The notes under the pieces: model-generated
Told to the model about the DNA's origin: nothing
Databases searched by the model: none
What the model saw: only the letters and a program-made list of their open reading frames with translations
Position numbers and translations under genes: made by a program
Part shown: positions 24,951-37,931 of the stretch, one piece after another
Numbering within the stretch: position 1 is the stretch's first letter
How the letters are laid out: each line of letters starts with the position of its first letter
Source of the DNA: Floccularia luteovirens
Taxonomy: Eukaryota > Basidiomycota > Agaricomycetes > Agaricales > Squamanitaceae
Length of the DNA stretch: 64,000 bases
Direction of reading: 5' to 3'
Assembly (NCBI GenBank): GCA_009739215.1
Contig: VSJF01000002.1
Coordinates: forward strand, 930,001 to 994,000

Positions 24951-26132
24951 TCACGCAGTTGGTTCATGTCTTGGCATATATTCCGAGCGAGTCTCAGGTC
25001 TTTTGGTCGGTATGAACAAGGGGTACGTTTCTGCAGTTATTGGTTGTATCACTGGATCTGGTACATCGAACTCTGTCCAACCATGCGAGGCTGGTGAGCG
25101 GTATTTCCTATCTTTTTTGAAGTGTGAAAACGGGATCTTCAAATCTGACATGGAAACAGATGTCTTGGTGACAATATGTGGCAGAATATTGGGAATTGCC
25201 CAGAAAGTGCAGATTATATTTGACAGGTATAAGATCATCCACGCGTATGCACGGAGCCCATTAGCCTTCATTTTTACCACAGGGACCGGTTTTCCTGTAA
25301 GTCTTGCGACGAAGCATTTTTTGTCATTGTAAGGCCAGCCTTTTACAGCCACAATGGTATTTCCGGCAAGTGAGAGCACAGGTACTGTTTGGATATCTGA
25401 TTTGCACACCATCGAACTATACTTGTTTTCAAGAATCAGCATCCTACAGTTAGATGTTCCTACCAGTTTGTTTGGGTTGTACAAGAACGTTAAATCGGGG
25501 TTGGAGAATGGTCCACAGATGTGCACTTGATCTGTCGGCAGCGAGACATTCCAGTTATTCTTATCGTGGATATCCACAAGGCAAACGCCATCCATGTATG
25601 CATTTGATAGAGTCTTCCATGACCTGAACAGTTGACGCAGATGATTGTGGAACCCGATGAAGCAAATTTCACGCGAATCGTCGGATATCCATTCGAAAGT
25701 CTTGGGATTAAACCCGGAGAAGAACGAGAGCCAGGAAGAGTTGGATGCATAACGCGAGGCACTGTCCAAAGTATCCTGACAAAGAGCCTCTCCAAGTCCC
25801 ATACCGTGCCTAGTATACGAAACACCACACTTGAATCGAAAACGAACCACCGATAAGTTTGGTAAGTGCATCTTGAGTTTTGGGTGTCTTATGACTTGAA
25901 AATCGTAGGGGAAAAAACAAAGTTCGAATACTTCTATATATTTGCTCAGCAATGGATCAAATAAAGGTGTGTTGGGCGCTTGAGCTAAGCTTTGGAGGGA
26001 CATCGCAGAATGAAGAGAAATTGTTCGTAAAGTAAAAGGTAGGGCAAGTTTGGCAAAACGCCGGTTGACCAATCGTATTTGATGCTCATTGCAGTCAAGA
26101 AAACAGTAGTCTAGTATGCGTTGAGTTATTTT
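24951..26132 (-). CDS. F-box protein, N-terminal start unresolved
   Basis: Probable SCF substrate receptor. The frame continues upstream of the first in-frame Met (26072) with LADKITQRILDYCFLDCNEH and QIRLVNRRFAKLALPFTLRT, which is the F-box core (hydrophobic helix, conserved VNRRF). The real start must therefore lie upstream, probably in a separate exon. About 390 residues follow with no intron. The middle and C-terminal parts have no motif I can name, and unlike many F-box proteins no regular leucine repeats are visible. It is convergent with the membrane-protein gene on its left and divergent from TIM22 on its right. It is not obviously a recent copy of the other two F-box genes in the window. 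Confidence 0.65.
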   Translation of the reverse strand, partial: KITQRILDYCFLDCNEHQIRLVNRRFAKLALPFTLRTISLHSAMSLQSLAQAPNTPLFDPLLSKYIEVFELCFFPYDFQVIRHPKLKMHLPNLSVVRFRFKCGVSYTRHGMGLGEALCQDTLDSASRYASNSSWLSFFSGFNPKTFEWISDDSREICFIGFHNHLRQLFRSWKTLSNAYMDGVCLVDIHDKNNWNVSLPTDQVHICGPFSNPDLTFLYNPNKLVGTSNCRMLILENKYSSMVCKSDIQTVPVLSLAGNTIVAVKGWPYNDKKCFVARLTGKPVPVVKMKANGLRAYAWMILYLSNIICTFWAIPNILPHIVTKTSVSMSDLKIPFSHFKKDRKYRSPASHGWTEFDVPDPVIQPITAETYPLFIPTKRPETRSEYMPRHEPTA

Positions 26133-26465
26133 GTCGGCAAGACTTTCTAATTTTGCGGGTCGCCTAAAACGTTGGCTTAATTTTAAGGATCCACAGGTAA
26201 TGTCAATGAAACACTCGCTTCTTCTTTAGGTTGAGTTTGCTCCCTCCATAATCCTGAAGTGGACCAAGTCCAAGAGCGTGTTCTTCCTTTAGAGAGAGAT
26301 TCAGTCTAGGCATCGGGTATCCAGTTAATATGGTAGTTTGTGGTTATGTTAGAATATCTAAATTCACGCATCTTGTTTTCTGAAAGGCGCTACAAAACAG
26401 GTACAAATACGCCCTGAACAGCCAAAATTTCGGCTGATGCTTGGAATAATAGGTTGTGGACTGCA

Positions 26466-27189
26466 ATGAGCGGGACGAACAAATTCCCATGCCAGGTGCC
26501 CATATGGGCTCCAGGCAAGGAACCTCTTCCTCCTGGCCTTACGGAAGAAGACCGTGCTCAAATGGCGCAGATGAAAAAATGGGAGGGTTTCATGACCTCC
26601 GCAATGGAATCGTGTGCTGTGAAAACGGTAATGGCTGGAGGAGCTGGTGCGTCTTAGTTCCGAAATTTCTTATTGACTGGACTGACTCCCGAATGATAGG
26701 GTTTGGTATCGGAGCTTTTTTCTCGCTCATGTCGGCTTCCTTTGCATACGAAGACCCATTACTCCGACAACGAACACAAGCTGGAATGAATACTTCGCAA
26801 AAAGCTAGCCAAATCTTTAAGGAGATGGGGAAGGGCATGTGGACTAGTGGGAAAGGGTTCGGGAAGGTCGGTGCGCTGTTTGCTGGAATTGAATGTGTTA
26901 TCGAGGGGGTGAGTGACTTGTACATGCGCTTATTTTTTCATTCTAACAAAAGTACTTTTTCAAGTACCGCGCTAAAAATGATATATACAACTCTGTGGGA
27001 GCAGGGTTTCTTGCTGGTGGTATATTAGCGAGGAATTCAGGACCCAAGGCTGCTGTTGGTGGTGGATTGGCGTTTGCTGCATTCTCTGCCGCAATTGATA
27101 TGCTATTCTTACGGAGAGAACCTGCAGAGTGAGTTGCATAGATACTCGTACATTGAATGCCAAACTAACTTTGTGACAGTGAGGATTAG
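26466..27189 (+). CDS. TIM22: Mitochondrial inner-membrane import translocase subunit TIM22
   Basis: Channel-forming subunit of the carrier translocase that inserts metabolite carriers into the inner membrane. Four exons join in phase, the last holding only the final two codons. Diagnostic segments are [56 protein letters not shown], then [39 protein letters not shown] and [15 protein letters not shown], together the Tim17/Tim22/Tim23 domain with four hydrophobic helices and Gly-rich packing faces. The paired cysteines in AMESCAV and GIECVIEG match the positions that form a disulfide in Tim22. The ATG at 26466 precedes the usual proline-rich leader; the frame upstream lacks another ATG. Confidence 0.93.
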
Positions 27190-27400
27190 ATGCATATAAT
27201 ACCTACAATTACCATCATATTGTCATATATAGAATAATTTATTAGCGACACACAACTCCATCTATTTGGTGTATCTATAGTCGAATTTAATAAACACTAG
27301 CTGAAAACAGAAGAGGATGGCTACATATAAAATAACAATAGTTTAGACACAATCCATTACCAAGTTCACGTATTATACAAAGGTACAACGCGACTGCTCT

Positions 27401-30130
27401 TCATTGCACGACAATTGGTGGAGATGTACTCATGTCATATGCAGGGGGCGCTTCACCAATCTCACTCTCTTGCCCCGAGATCAACCGCTCAAATTGTGAA
27501 TTTGTGCTGATCATATTCGCACTTTGTGTGAGAGAGCGCATGAGAACAGGATTGACCGGGCTTGTTTCTGCTGCAGAAGCGTTGGAATCGGATGAAGTCC
27601 GCGATGAGATCCGCTCTCCAGGGGAGTGTAGGTGGGCGAGCAGATTTGGGAGGTAGTCTAATGGTGGAGAGAAAGAGGGACTGCTACGTCTGACTTGACA
27701 AGGGCACGATGGGATGATCGTCTGAGGATTGTGCAGAGACTCCGAATATTTCGGGAGAGCGGTCCATTCGGGATTACAACGGCACTACGGGAGATAAGTA
27801 TATGCATGCACAACACACATCACAAAGGTTTACCGAAAGAATGTGAACAGGAGTCTGTACGACTATATCGAACAACTTCCTCTTGCCTGTCTTTGAGTCG
27901 AGGTGTAGATCATCCCCGCGCTCGACGCGCATTACACATTTGAGTAGGTGAGTAACAATTATATTGCTTCGGCGATTTCTGTTTGTGAATCTCAATAACG
28001 CGCATGAATGAGGAAGCTTCAGGTCTTGATGGAATGTCCAAGGGCCAGGACCCATTAAACTCGAAGCCATTTCGGAAATATCGGTGTCGGGTGCAACGAG
28101 TCTATATAAAGGCGAGTTACGGAACGCATCTACATCATCCGAGTCTAATGGAAGAATAGAATCTGCGTGTTTGCCGTCTTTTTTCAAAGACAAGAGCTCG
28201 ACTCTGTTTATTGGATCAGTCCGCGCAATACGTTTCATATTTGTATAATAATCGACACGTTCTGGAGAAGGCGATGACATCAGAACTCGTGATCAAAGAA
28301 TTTGTTTGTTTGTTACCTTCGATGAGTACGGATATACGATATATTTTTATTTTCGAGAGAGGCATCATGGTGAACGTGACAGGAACCGTACCGCCAATGT
28401 AAAAACTCCGTCCGGAGATTGAAATTAGGTATTGCAGCTGCTGGTCCCAGTGTCTTTCTACAATAATATTTTCTGAGTCTTCTCTATCGTCTTCCGTTGG
28501 ACAAGCAATCATGATAACTTCTCTATGTGCAACCATTTTGGATTTAAAAGTACCAGGTCGGTGTACTGTAGCTCTGAGGCGCCAAGTTACAGATCCATAT
28601 TCACATCGCATTGTAGGGGGAGCATTCCCAGGGATTGAAAATGATATTGGATATGTATATTTGCCTTCATATAGAGAGTCAAAACTGTGATTATTCTGAG
28701 ATACACGATAGACCAACCTTTCTTGAACATTTTCCATCCGTCACCACTATCCTTTTCATTATCCGCCTCAAGTTTCAGGATTTCACTTACCCTGCTGAGG
28801 GTCGAAATGGCTTCTCTGGGTTCTTTTGTTCTTGCAATTGATGTGCTCGGACTATCTGATCCGTTATCTTTTGCCATCCTGCGTCCTCGGCGACTACTTG
28901 CACGCGGCCCTGTGTCTTGAGAGCGCTCTCGCGACTTATACACCCCAACGCGCGGAGAAGTTGATCGAACGGCCTCGAAAAGACTTGACATAGAGGACAA
29001 AGAAAAACGGGACCCCCTCCTCCCACGGATTTGAGAATCCTGTGCCTGTCCAGACGTATCAGGAGGTGGTGAAAGCTGTCTTGGAGTACTTGGCGGCAGT
29101 TCACCCTCAGGGACATCTTCCATGCTGGGACGGCGAGACCGGGACCGTTCTGGTAGGCGTAGACTTGGCGTTGATTCATTAGGCAGTATATCTGCTTGGT
29201 CTGGATAATATGAGCAAAATGAATAAGTTCCGAGGGGTGGCGCATACCGTGTTGATAGCTGCGCAGGCTTGACTGCAGCGAATTTCGAAACTCTTCCAAG
29301 CTTTGAGCAGGGTTGGGATCGGCACCTGTTGCGTTTGCATGTCCAAACGATGATGTGGGCGTATTCATTTGAGGTCGCTCGGGAGTACCCAACTGCGAAG
29401 GGGGTATAAAGGGGGAGTAAGGCGGGATTGGAATCAGGTTGGGGTCCTCGTGGTGTGAGATGGGTGTCCGTTGATAGTGAGAGTTGTCGAGTGAGACTCT
29501 ACGAGCGACTCGTGCACTCCGAATTTGAGCTACATCTTCAGAATTTGAGAATTCTGTCTGAGGATTTATTAAGTCATTGCTTCTGGGAGTGTCTGAAGGC
29601 AGGTATGTGTTGTCCCATTCTTGGTCGTCTAGTTCGTCTCCTGCCAATGCAATGCCTGGACCTATTGAGGCAGTCCTCCGTGACTGCGCCTTGCCTGCAC
29701 GAAAGTACACAGTTGAGGCATGAAACACACAATGTTCTTCATTCACTTCAATGCGACGAGCACCGATACCTTTCGAGCATAATGAGTGAGCGACTGAAAG
29801 AAATATTTGGGTGGTTTAACCATGCGAACCTTCTGGCCATGCTGTGGCTGTTTTCGCTTGTAATTCAATCTCAATGCTTGTTAGTTTTGTAGGCTTGACA
29901 AGTTCTAATGTAAGAAGACCGCGCAGCATTGATGGACGGGATTCAGTCCCCCTGTGTCTTGTGGTTGTACCATCTGTCCTGAGAAAGACAGCAGACTCGG
30001 AAAGACGGATGGAGAGATTATTTTTCTTATTTTTTGAATCAGACGCCAGCATAGAGAAAACAGGCGGATTACCAAGGACCGAAACAAAAAGGGGGACGGG
30101 CTGAACAAAAGGACCACTCTCGACCAGCAC
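27401..30130 (-). CDS. Arrestin-related trafficking adaptor (ART) with PPAY motif
   Basis: Adaptor that recruits the Rsp5/Nedd4 ubiquitin ligase to plasma-membrane transporters for endocytosis. Several exons join in phase. The arrestin-N part starts in the exon at 30130 (VLVESGPFVQPVPLFVSVLG, then GLLTLELVKPTKLTSIEIEL). A long disordered Ser/Pro/Arg insert follows (about 28730-29700). The second half resumes with TYPISFSIPGNAPPTMRCEY, GSVTWRLRATVHRPG, FYIGGTVPVTFTMMPLSKIK (arrestin-C), FRNSPLYRLVAP and THLLKCVMRVERG. The last exon ends in a disordered tail with PPAY encoded at 27437-27448, the WW-domain ligand expected of ARTs, 16 codons before the TGA at 27401. The first exon is unresolved: the exon at 30130 opens after an AG and has no early Met; short ATG frames at 30200-30340 did not splice in phase. 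Confidence 0.85.
27437..27448 (-). other. PY motif (PPAY) in the ART tail
   Basis: Codons for Pro-Pro-Ala-Tyr in the frame of the arrestin gene's last exon, within GEAPPAYDMSTSPP. PPxY is the established ligand of Rsp5/Nedd4 WW domains and supports the assignment of the gene as an ubiquitin-ligase adaptor. Confidence 0.85.
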
Positions 30131-31468
30131 CCTGGAAAAATGACAAGCTAAGTTTAAATATGACTAACAAACATAACCGATCTCTTCTCTGTAATTAATT
30201 CCCCTGGCACGTGATCCAGTCATGTCCCATCCAAAATTCCGTAGCTATGATGTAAACTACCTTCTGACTGCGCGGGAATGCCAGGAACATAGATGAACAC
30301 CCGCTACAAAGGATAACCGGTTCAGGCTGGTCATTTGCCATTATGTCGAACAAATGTTGCCAAAGCCGTAGCAAAATTTTTTTGAGCCATGTCACAGATC
30401 ATATTGTAAGCCGGTCCGCTTCCAGAAGACTAAATTTCCGAATACTAACCATCATAGGCAGCCTTCTTCACAGAAGCACTACCCACAACAACCTTGCGTC
30501 TTCCACGACCCCAGCAACTGTGGCACAGCAAGACTCCCAAAGCGAAGCGTTGATCCATAGTGTTTCATGGCTCGTATGCGAGAGGTGGGTACAGCTTCCT
30601 TATTTCCTGACTAAACTATTTTCTTCACCTCGCAGCATACTTTCCGCGGAATCCATGCAGCCTGCTTTGTCTGCCGGTGATACCAATTGAGACGGATCAA
30701 ATAGTCATCAATCTGCATGTGCGCCTGATATGTCACTACTTATTGGAATGGCTCGATATTGAATTCCATGGCAGGCTTATTCTGTTGCCCATGATTTACA
30801 GCATAAATATCGCATGTGACGAAGTGATCTAACGTTGATAACAAGGCCCAGGTCCCATTTACAAAACCTGTTAACCACCCAATTCCGCAAGTTTACTCGT
30901 GTGCTTGTCTTATCAGTCACAGCACGAGCCCTGCAGTTTTGTAACCCGTTGCACTAACATTATATAGTGCTTCCCGTTAGCGGGCGGACTCATTTATCGT
31001 GGCTTTTGAACGCTCTTTAGAGGGGTGCAGTTCTTATTTGTTTGTGTGTATGTCATGCTCTGCTCGGATTCGTTGCTGGCAATGTGACCTACATCTCTGG
31101 TTTCTTTTCGTAGAAATGCGAGATGTTATCAAAGAGAGCATAGAGTGGATGACAGGTAGGTTTCTCTCAAACTGGTTTTGCTGTACAAAAGTCCTGGGCA
31201 ACAAGAACCATCTTGTGCATGTATAGTGCGTTCCTACTACCTGTATACATATATGGCTTTATCTGATCACAATAGTTATCAGAGAACTTGTGCATTGTGA
31301 AGAATGGTGCAGACACCCACCACGTTTTTCTAGTGTGGCGCAAATGGATTAAATATATATATTCCAGTGACTTTGTCCCTGCCCTTCTGCTACTCCAGCT
31401 TACCTCGCTTGGCTCTTATCTTCCAACCCAACCAGCAACAGTCAGGAACTAGCGTGTTATTACGTCCC
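30131..31468. other. Intergenic between divergent genes
   Basis: Should contain the missing first exon and promoter of the arrestin gene and the promoter of the eIF4G-like gene. A plus-strand frame at 30343-30690 has no recognisable domain. The TATA-like run TATATATATA sits near 31352, about 110 bp before the chosen eIF4G-like start. Confidence 0.45.
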
Positions 31469-33768
31469 ATGTCCAGTCTTCAAGAGCCATCAGTAGACTC
31501 GATCCTTCCAGCGCCTATCATTCTTTCCCACAACTCCTCCGCAACGACCAATACTTCAAGCATCCAAATTAATGGAAATGGTCCCACCCCCGAGACTAAA
31601 ATTACTTTGAAGGTTCCTGATGGCTCAGAAATTGAGCTATCAATTATGATTAAATATAAACCTCCGGCAGTGACTGCTATCTCTCCACAACCAGTGAAAG
31701 GACGAGAGGGTGTGAAGGCGTTCCCGAGCATGACGGATAAGAAAGAGGAGGAACTGGAACATTCTCCGGTTAAAAGGAAATCATTAAAGGGTAAGGGCAA
31801 GGAGGCTAGCGAGAAGACACTCAGGGATGTATCTGAACAGAAGCAGGCTATACAGGATGCTCGCAGCGGGAGCAAGAAACTGGAACAAACACAACTCGAG
31901 AAATTTCCAAATCTCCCCAATCTTTCCAGTGTTTCCGACACCACACCTTTTCCTGTCACCATTTCCAATGCCCGTATTATCAGTAACATCAGTAACATTC
32001 AATATCCTGAAGGAGTGATGTATCCTACTTCTGACCTCAATCTCAATGCCCAACCTGGAAAATTCAGGTATGGCGCGCCATCATAACGAAACGAAATCTA
32101 TTAATTCTAATATTGATTTTTAGGTATGACCGTGACTTCCTTCTCCAATTCAAGTCAGTTTGCACAGAGAAACCGAACATGGTGTCTCCAGAGACTCTTG
32201 GTCTTAAACCATGGCCATCGACCAGAATACATCATACACAACAAAGTCCCCTACGAACAGAAGGTGATCAGTTGTTGGGTTCCAACGTGTCACAACACCC
32301 CACCATCGCCGACTTTAACAATCTGATTGTACCTCCGCTTCCGGAATCCAATCCGTATTCTATTTCAAACGTTACGGTGTCTTCCCCTGTCCTGGCAACA
32401 TCCACCACTCCTACTGCTTTTATCCCCAAAGCTAAACCCAAAATCACTTTAAAGGCGCCAGATGGTACTAGGATCAACCTCGAGAATCTAGCGAACAGAA
32501 ACGCTTCCACTAGTGATGCTTCAACCTCTAGATCTAACACTAGAGCATCTAAACAACGCAACGGTAGTGTTCGTCTAGAAACTGAGGACCAAAGAAACAA
32601 GCGATTAGAGGCTGAGAGAAAAGAAAGGGAGTCACTCCTTGGTGAAGCTGACGGTCGACCAGGCAATACAAATGAGGAACAAGAAAGGTATCTTATTTGA
32701 TGCCAATATTAGAAGATGTGATCTCACAGGCCCATACAGATTTTACCGTCAGTTCATTCAAGAATTGATGCTGATATGCGGAGCGAAACCTGATACTCTT
32801 CCAGATGCCATTGCGGAAAGCGATGGTAATCTTCAACAGTATCATAGTCCTGAAGCTACGGAGGCCCGGGACATTGACAATTCAGATTCATGCGTACAAG
32901 AGTCCATCCAATATCCCGATCTCGGTTCATCCGAGACCACTGTATGGAACTGCAAATTCTTACTCGACAAACTCAACGCCGGGAATTTTGATAATGTCTC
33001 TGACGAAATTATTTCCTGGATTAACAAATTGGATAACAATGAGGAGCCGTTCGTGAAGATAGTTCATTTTGTTGTCGATAAAGCTACCGAAGACTCGACA
33101 CAGTCCGATATCTACGCGATTCTTTGCCGCAAAATTGTGGAGAGGGTAAATGGCAAAGTCCAGGATTCTAGTATTCGAGGTGTTAAAGGCCAGGCTATGT
33201 CTGGGGGCAAACTCTTTAGAAGATACCTACTAGACAAGTGCCAGAAAGATTTCGACCAAGTCTTGGCCAAAGAGAGGCCCTGCAAAGCTGGGTCCACCTT
33301 CGAGGTCATAAATGACCATAAGAAAGTGAATAAAAGTGAAACTCTGGGTTTTGAGGGATACGATGCTGCAAAGAAACCTAAATCCCCGGGTCTACTCAAG
33401 TTCATTGGTGAATTATTCAAGCAGCAAATGGTAACAAAACGTATTGTTCATACCTGTACATCGGAACTCCTTGATAGTTCTATTATCCTTCAAGATGAGA
33501 TAGCTGAGGGCGTGTACAATTTGTTGTTCACCGTTGGCGCTGTTATGGACAACTCCAAGACACGAGCTCACATGGATGTATATTTCTCCAAGATGAATGA
33601 ACTTACGGAAAACCCTAGTATGACGACTCATGGCAAGTCGTTATTCAATGTATGTCGGATGTCATTTTGCGCATATTATTCTTGCTAAAATACCTTCAGG
33701 ACCTTCGATTACTTCGTTCTCGCAAATGGCAACCAGAATTGGATGGGAAAGATACAACACACAACTAG
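31469..33768 (+). CDS. eIF4G-like paralogue with duplicated eIF4E-binding region, no MA3 domain
   Basis: Shortened eIF4G homologue. Exons 31469-32067, 32124-32687, 32740-33649 and 33700-33768 join in phase to 713 residues, under half of the full-length gene at 12 kb. Two consecutive N-terminal units resemble one region of eIF4G. Unit 1 has KITLKVPDGSEIELS and YPEGVMYPTSDLNLNA, then the intact eIF4E-binding motif YDRDFLLQF. Unit 2 has KITLKAPDGTRINLENLANR, SVRLETEDQRNKRLEAERKE, then a degenerate motif RFYRQFIQEL. One MIF4G domain follows (LLDKLNAGNFDNVSDEIISW, YAILCRKIVERVNGKVQDSS, FRRYLLDKCQKDF, HMDVYFSKMNEL), ending DLRLLRSRKW plus a short tail. The charged coiled region is reduced and the MA3 domain is absent. 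The intron before the motif matches the parent's position. It could be a translational regulator or a decaying copy; the open frame across four exons favours function. Confidence 0.82.
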
Positions 33769-35616
33769 TGGTCAGCTCGTTGGTAATATTTACTTCCTAG
33801 TAATGATGGCTCCTATATCCTTCGTCAAGCACATTATGCCGTGCTATGCCGAAGGGAATCGGATAGAATAAATTCATGAACAACTTCGGTAGCTATAGAC
33901 AATGTAAAACACTCATGACCAATAACTCAACTCATCCTTCCCATTAATAACATGCATCTAGTCTTTAGCGGTCACCTCTGGTTTCAAACAACAGCTTTGA
34001 CAAATTTCTCGTGACACAAACAGGGGCATCCAACCTTCTACTTTCGATTCTTATTCTGACTGTATTAAGGATGGAATCCTAGGAACTTCCAGCATAACAG
34101 GATCAAGATCACGCAAGCTTGAGTTTCTGATTGCGATTTGTTCTATCTTCCAGCACGATTTAACTCTAAATGTTGTTACGTCTTGCTCAATACATGCTGC
34201 AGTTATTGATAAGGTTTTATTATCACTGAAAGATTGTGCTTCAACTAGGGTTTCCGGAAACTTCTAAATCACTCACCCAGGACCATGGCTCTGGTGTCCA
34301 AAAACCATTTTAATTGCAGGCTCGCAACTTCCCTGTAGCACGGAATTTTCACCCACTAGGCTGATATAGAATAGTGACCTGTACCTGAGTCGATTTTGCG
34401 TCGCTATACTGTGGGAGAAGTTGCCGGTTCACTAGCACTGGGTTGTTCTTCTTGTCTACTGATTTCGTCTATTCTTTGTCAAATCTCTAGGAATAATAGT
34501 TTATGAACACCTCTTGCTTCAAATACCAACATGATGGGCGCCCGGCAATTCGTGGATATAGATAATTATGCTTTGGATGGGGAGTGGCATGCGATCTGCG
34601 GACATAGCAAGGGAAAAGGACCCCGATTTTACGCGATCACAACATGACATGAACATGATACTAATCATCAAATATTACAATTATATTCGTTGCTACACGT
34701 GAGTTAGTTAGTCCATCCTATACTAGTTTACACGGGGAATAAACAGTAAGATATGGTGTACAAGTTGTTGCACTTCTGCCGCGCTCCGTTGGTTGAGAAC
34801 ATTCCAAAAGATAATCACGTTGTTCACAGGGAGGGGATATACTGACTCCAACACTCTCGAAAGGTCTTTTTAGAATTGGTGATTATGTTAAGCCCCACAC
34901 TTATGTCTTTCTTGGATACAATGAATTATCGCATATGTTTTTTTCGCACATTTGTTTCCTCGTGTTTCGCCAATCAATTTGTTTTGAGTCTCCATCATAG
35001 GCTTTGTGGGAACTGGTATCACCATCTTGACAGTAACTTGTCCACTTCAGAAATTTGTACGTTATCCATCATTTCGTAACCACAAAGATTCACAGGTCGT
35101 CAGCTCAGGACCCAGGGCAGGTGGTCAAAAATTGACGCCTTCAGTGTCAACTTTGCAGATCATTCGTATGCTAATCCTTGCGTGCGGGACGTATTCCGAA
35201 AAACGCGCCACTTGTATCTCACGGTGTGAACAGTAAGCCTAAGAAAGTTTAGGAAGCTGCAGTGCAAATGCGCGGCAGCGTTTCGAATATCCCTGAATTT
35301 GTCACACATGCTAACTCACATATCAGCCAACCTTATAACATACATACAGCACTTATCGTCAGAATCTAGTCACGTTAGAATTCTAAATGCACAATCAGGC
35401 CCGTTACGTTGTGTTTCGAAAGCGAGGTCTTTTCTACATGTCAACAAATGCCCTAAACATTCTTGATGGGGTACGTACTGGAAATTCAGGGATGTCGAGG
35501 GTTAGAACTTATTCTCCTGACCGGTGTCCCGGTTTGCCCAGCTGCTTCAACTCCAAATTTTCATAAAGGGCGATAGAAGTTGATTCGAAAACATCCTCAC
35601 CTTTCCAACTTGGACA
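33769..35616. other. Intergenic, 1.8 kb without a recognised gene
   Basis: Short plus-strand frames at 34876-35236 overlap one another and lack domains. The initiating exon of the MFS transporter probably lies in the last few hundred bases, but I could not identify it. Confidence 0.4.
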
Positions 35617-37931
35617 TTGCTATCTGCTGAAGCCTGGATTTGCGCGAAGAAATGTACCGGTCCAAAGTTCGCCGTCGATGTTGATGTGAAGGACATATCC
35701 AAGGAGTCTTCCACCGAATCATTCAAGAAGATAGAACTCTCCGATGAAGACGTCAAAGCTCAAGTAGCTTTCGAAAAGAAGACAATGTATGGTTTATCTT
35801 CTCCTGTTGGCTTAGCGATACCCTGACTACCAATGTCTCGTATCTAAAATAGGCGCTACGTTGATCTGCGCATTATACCACTGCTTGCGATGTTATATTC
35901 TTTTTCATTGATCGACAGAATCAACCTCGGTGCTGCGAATACAGCTGGTATGGCAGTTGATCTCGTATGTCTGATCTCAATAATTCATGAAGTCGCTTCT
36001 GATGACTTCGTTAGAATCTAAACATTGGTAACCGGTTCAACATTGTAACTTGTCTGTACTTCGTTCCGTATACGATCTTGTAAGTGACTGTATATGCTCA
36101 CACGACCACAATTTAAATCAAATTCTGTAACTAGGCAAATACCTGGCACTACCATTCTGCGGAAAGTTGGGGTTCGCAATCTGTTAACATTCACCGTTGT
36201 TGCATGGGGTGCTGTTCAATTGGGAATGGGTTTCGTTCATCAGTGGGGTTATCTCGCCTTGACGCGTATATTACTTGGGGTTTTTGAGGTATTTTTATTC
36301 TCTTCCGTCATACTCCCACACTCCGTATGTGTATATACTGACTTTGTTTACTATCACAGTCTGCCTTCTTCCCTGCATTACTATTCATCATCGCTACATG
36401 GTAACTATGAATAGTCCCGGATCTTTAATATGGCTTAACATAATTCTGCTCAGGTATAAGCGTCATGAAGTCCAAAAACGGTTCGTAGTTTCCTCATACC
36501 GCAGGTGTTGGTCCTAAGTCACTTTATACAGCCTTGCCGTGTTCTACTTGATCTCAGTCACTGCTGCCGGCCTCAGTCCTCTTCTTGCACTTGTTTTCAG
36601 TTTACTCGATGGTCGTAGAGGTATCAGCGGATGGCAGTGGATTTTTGTAAGCACTTATCATTCTCGGCCTGCCACATCACCTTATTATCCGTCTTAGATT
36701 CTGGAGGGCATTATCACTTTAGTTTTAGCGATTCCTTGCTGGTTCTTTATCCCGGATTTCCCGGATCAGAACAGATTTTTGACACCAGAGCAAACTGCAC
36801 TTGTGCTTCGACGCATTGAGGAAGATCGCGGGGATTCGCTTCCGGATCCCTTGACATTGAAGAAAGTTTTGACTCACTTGTGTGATTTAAAACTTTGGGC
36901 TTTCGGTGAGTCTGATCACTTACAGTGTTTCGCAAACTAAGGTGTTGTATGATTAGGTGTAATGTTCATGTGTGCTGCCATGCCCAATTGTATGTCCTTG
37001 AGCGGATTGAATTTTGCAGTGACTAAAATATTGATATTACTTAGACGCACAATCCTACTTCATCTCGATTATTCTGAATAGAGGATTTGGTTGGTCTAAG
37101 ACTAAATCCCTTCTTTTGGTAAGTTTCATGATACAAGTCAGCTTTTCTTTTGACTGACGAGTTGTGCGACAGAGCGCACCACCTTATGGACCATCTGTGT
37201 GTACAATATATCTGATACTTCCGGTACCTCAATGTGACCGCTGTTTTCCAGATCATTGTTACCATGTTAACTTCTTATTTGTCCGACAAATACAAGCACC
37301 GCAGCAGCTTTATTCTCGTTCTATTACTTGTTTGCATTACTGGCTTCACCATAACCGCATTTGCAAAAGATAATGCGGTCAGATACTTTGGTAAGTTTGT
37401 TGAATTTGACCCAACGCGTGCTCATACTCTTCTTCAGGCATTTTCTTGGCCAATGCTGGAAACTCGGGAGCAGTTCCTGGTATTCTTGCATTTGTGAGCG
37501 TTCATTACTGTGTTATATCTGTTTGCATATCATTGATATATTTCAATAGGCATCCAACAATGTTGTATCGCAAAGTAAAAGGTTTGGACAAGTTTTCCGG
37601 TCCCGGTCATAATACTTACATACCCGTTTCATCCAGATCTGTGCAGAGCGCCTTGACAGTAGGACTAGGAGGTATTGGTGGAATTTTAGCAAGTGTCGTT
37701 TTCCGTGCCCAAGATTATCCCCGTTACATTCCAGGTAAGTATAGATATGATCCTACCTTATGTAAAATATCTGACACAATTATAGGGTTGGTAGTCACAA
37801 TGGGCTCCCAAGTGGTTCTGTTTTCCCTGCTAGGAATTTTAACATTCCATTTCTATAGGCAGAACAAACTTTTGAGGGAAGGCAAAAGGGGGCCTATTGA
37901 AGGTCAACCTGGTTTCTATTACACCCTGTGA
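35617..37931 (+). CDS. MFS transporter of the anion:cation symporter (Dal5-like) family, 5' end unresolved
   Basis: Twelve-helix plasma-membrane symporter for a small organic anion or vitamin (allantoate, nicotinate, pantothenate and similar in the family; substrate unknown here). Many exons join in phase: YVDLRIIPLLAMLYSFSLID with RINLGAANTAGMA (first helix and the ACS signature), QIPGTTILRKVGVRNLLTFT, TRILLGVFESAFFPALLF, SGWQWIFILEGIITLVLAIP, PDFPDQNRFLTPEQTALVLR, LTSYLSDKYKHRSSFILVL, FLANAGNSGAVPGILAF, ASNNVVSQSKR, GIGGILASVVFRAQDYPRYI and a final helix LFSLLGILTFHFYRQNKLL. The TGA is at 37929. The hydrophilic N-terminus is open back to a stop near 35580 but has no ATG, so an initiator exon must lie upstream. 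No frameshift was found. It separates the two eIF4G paralogues. Confidence 0.85.

Noticed and set aside
30343..30690. Plus-strand frame of 115 residues upstream of the arrestin gene
   Set aside because: It overlaps the region where the arrestin first exon and promoter should be, and shows no domain or signal; splice options gave no coherent protein.
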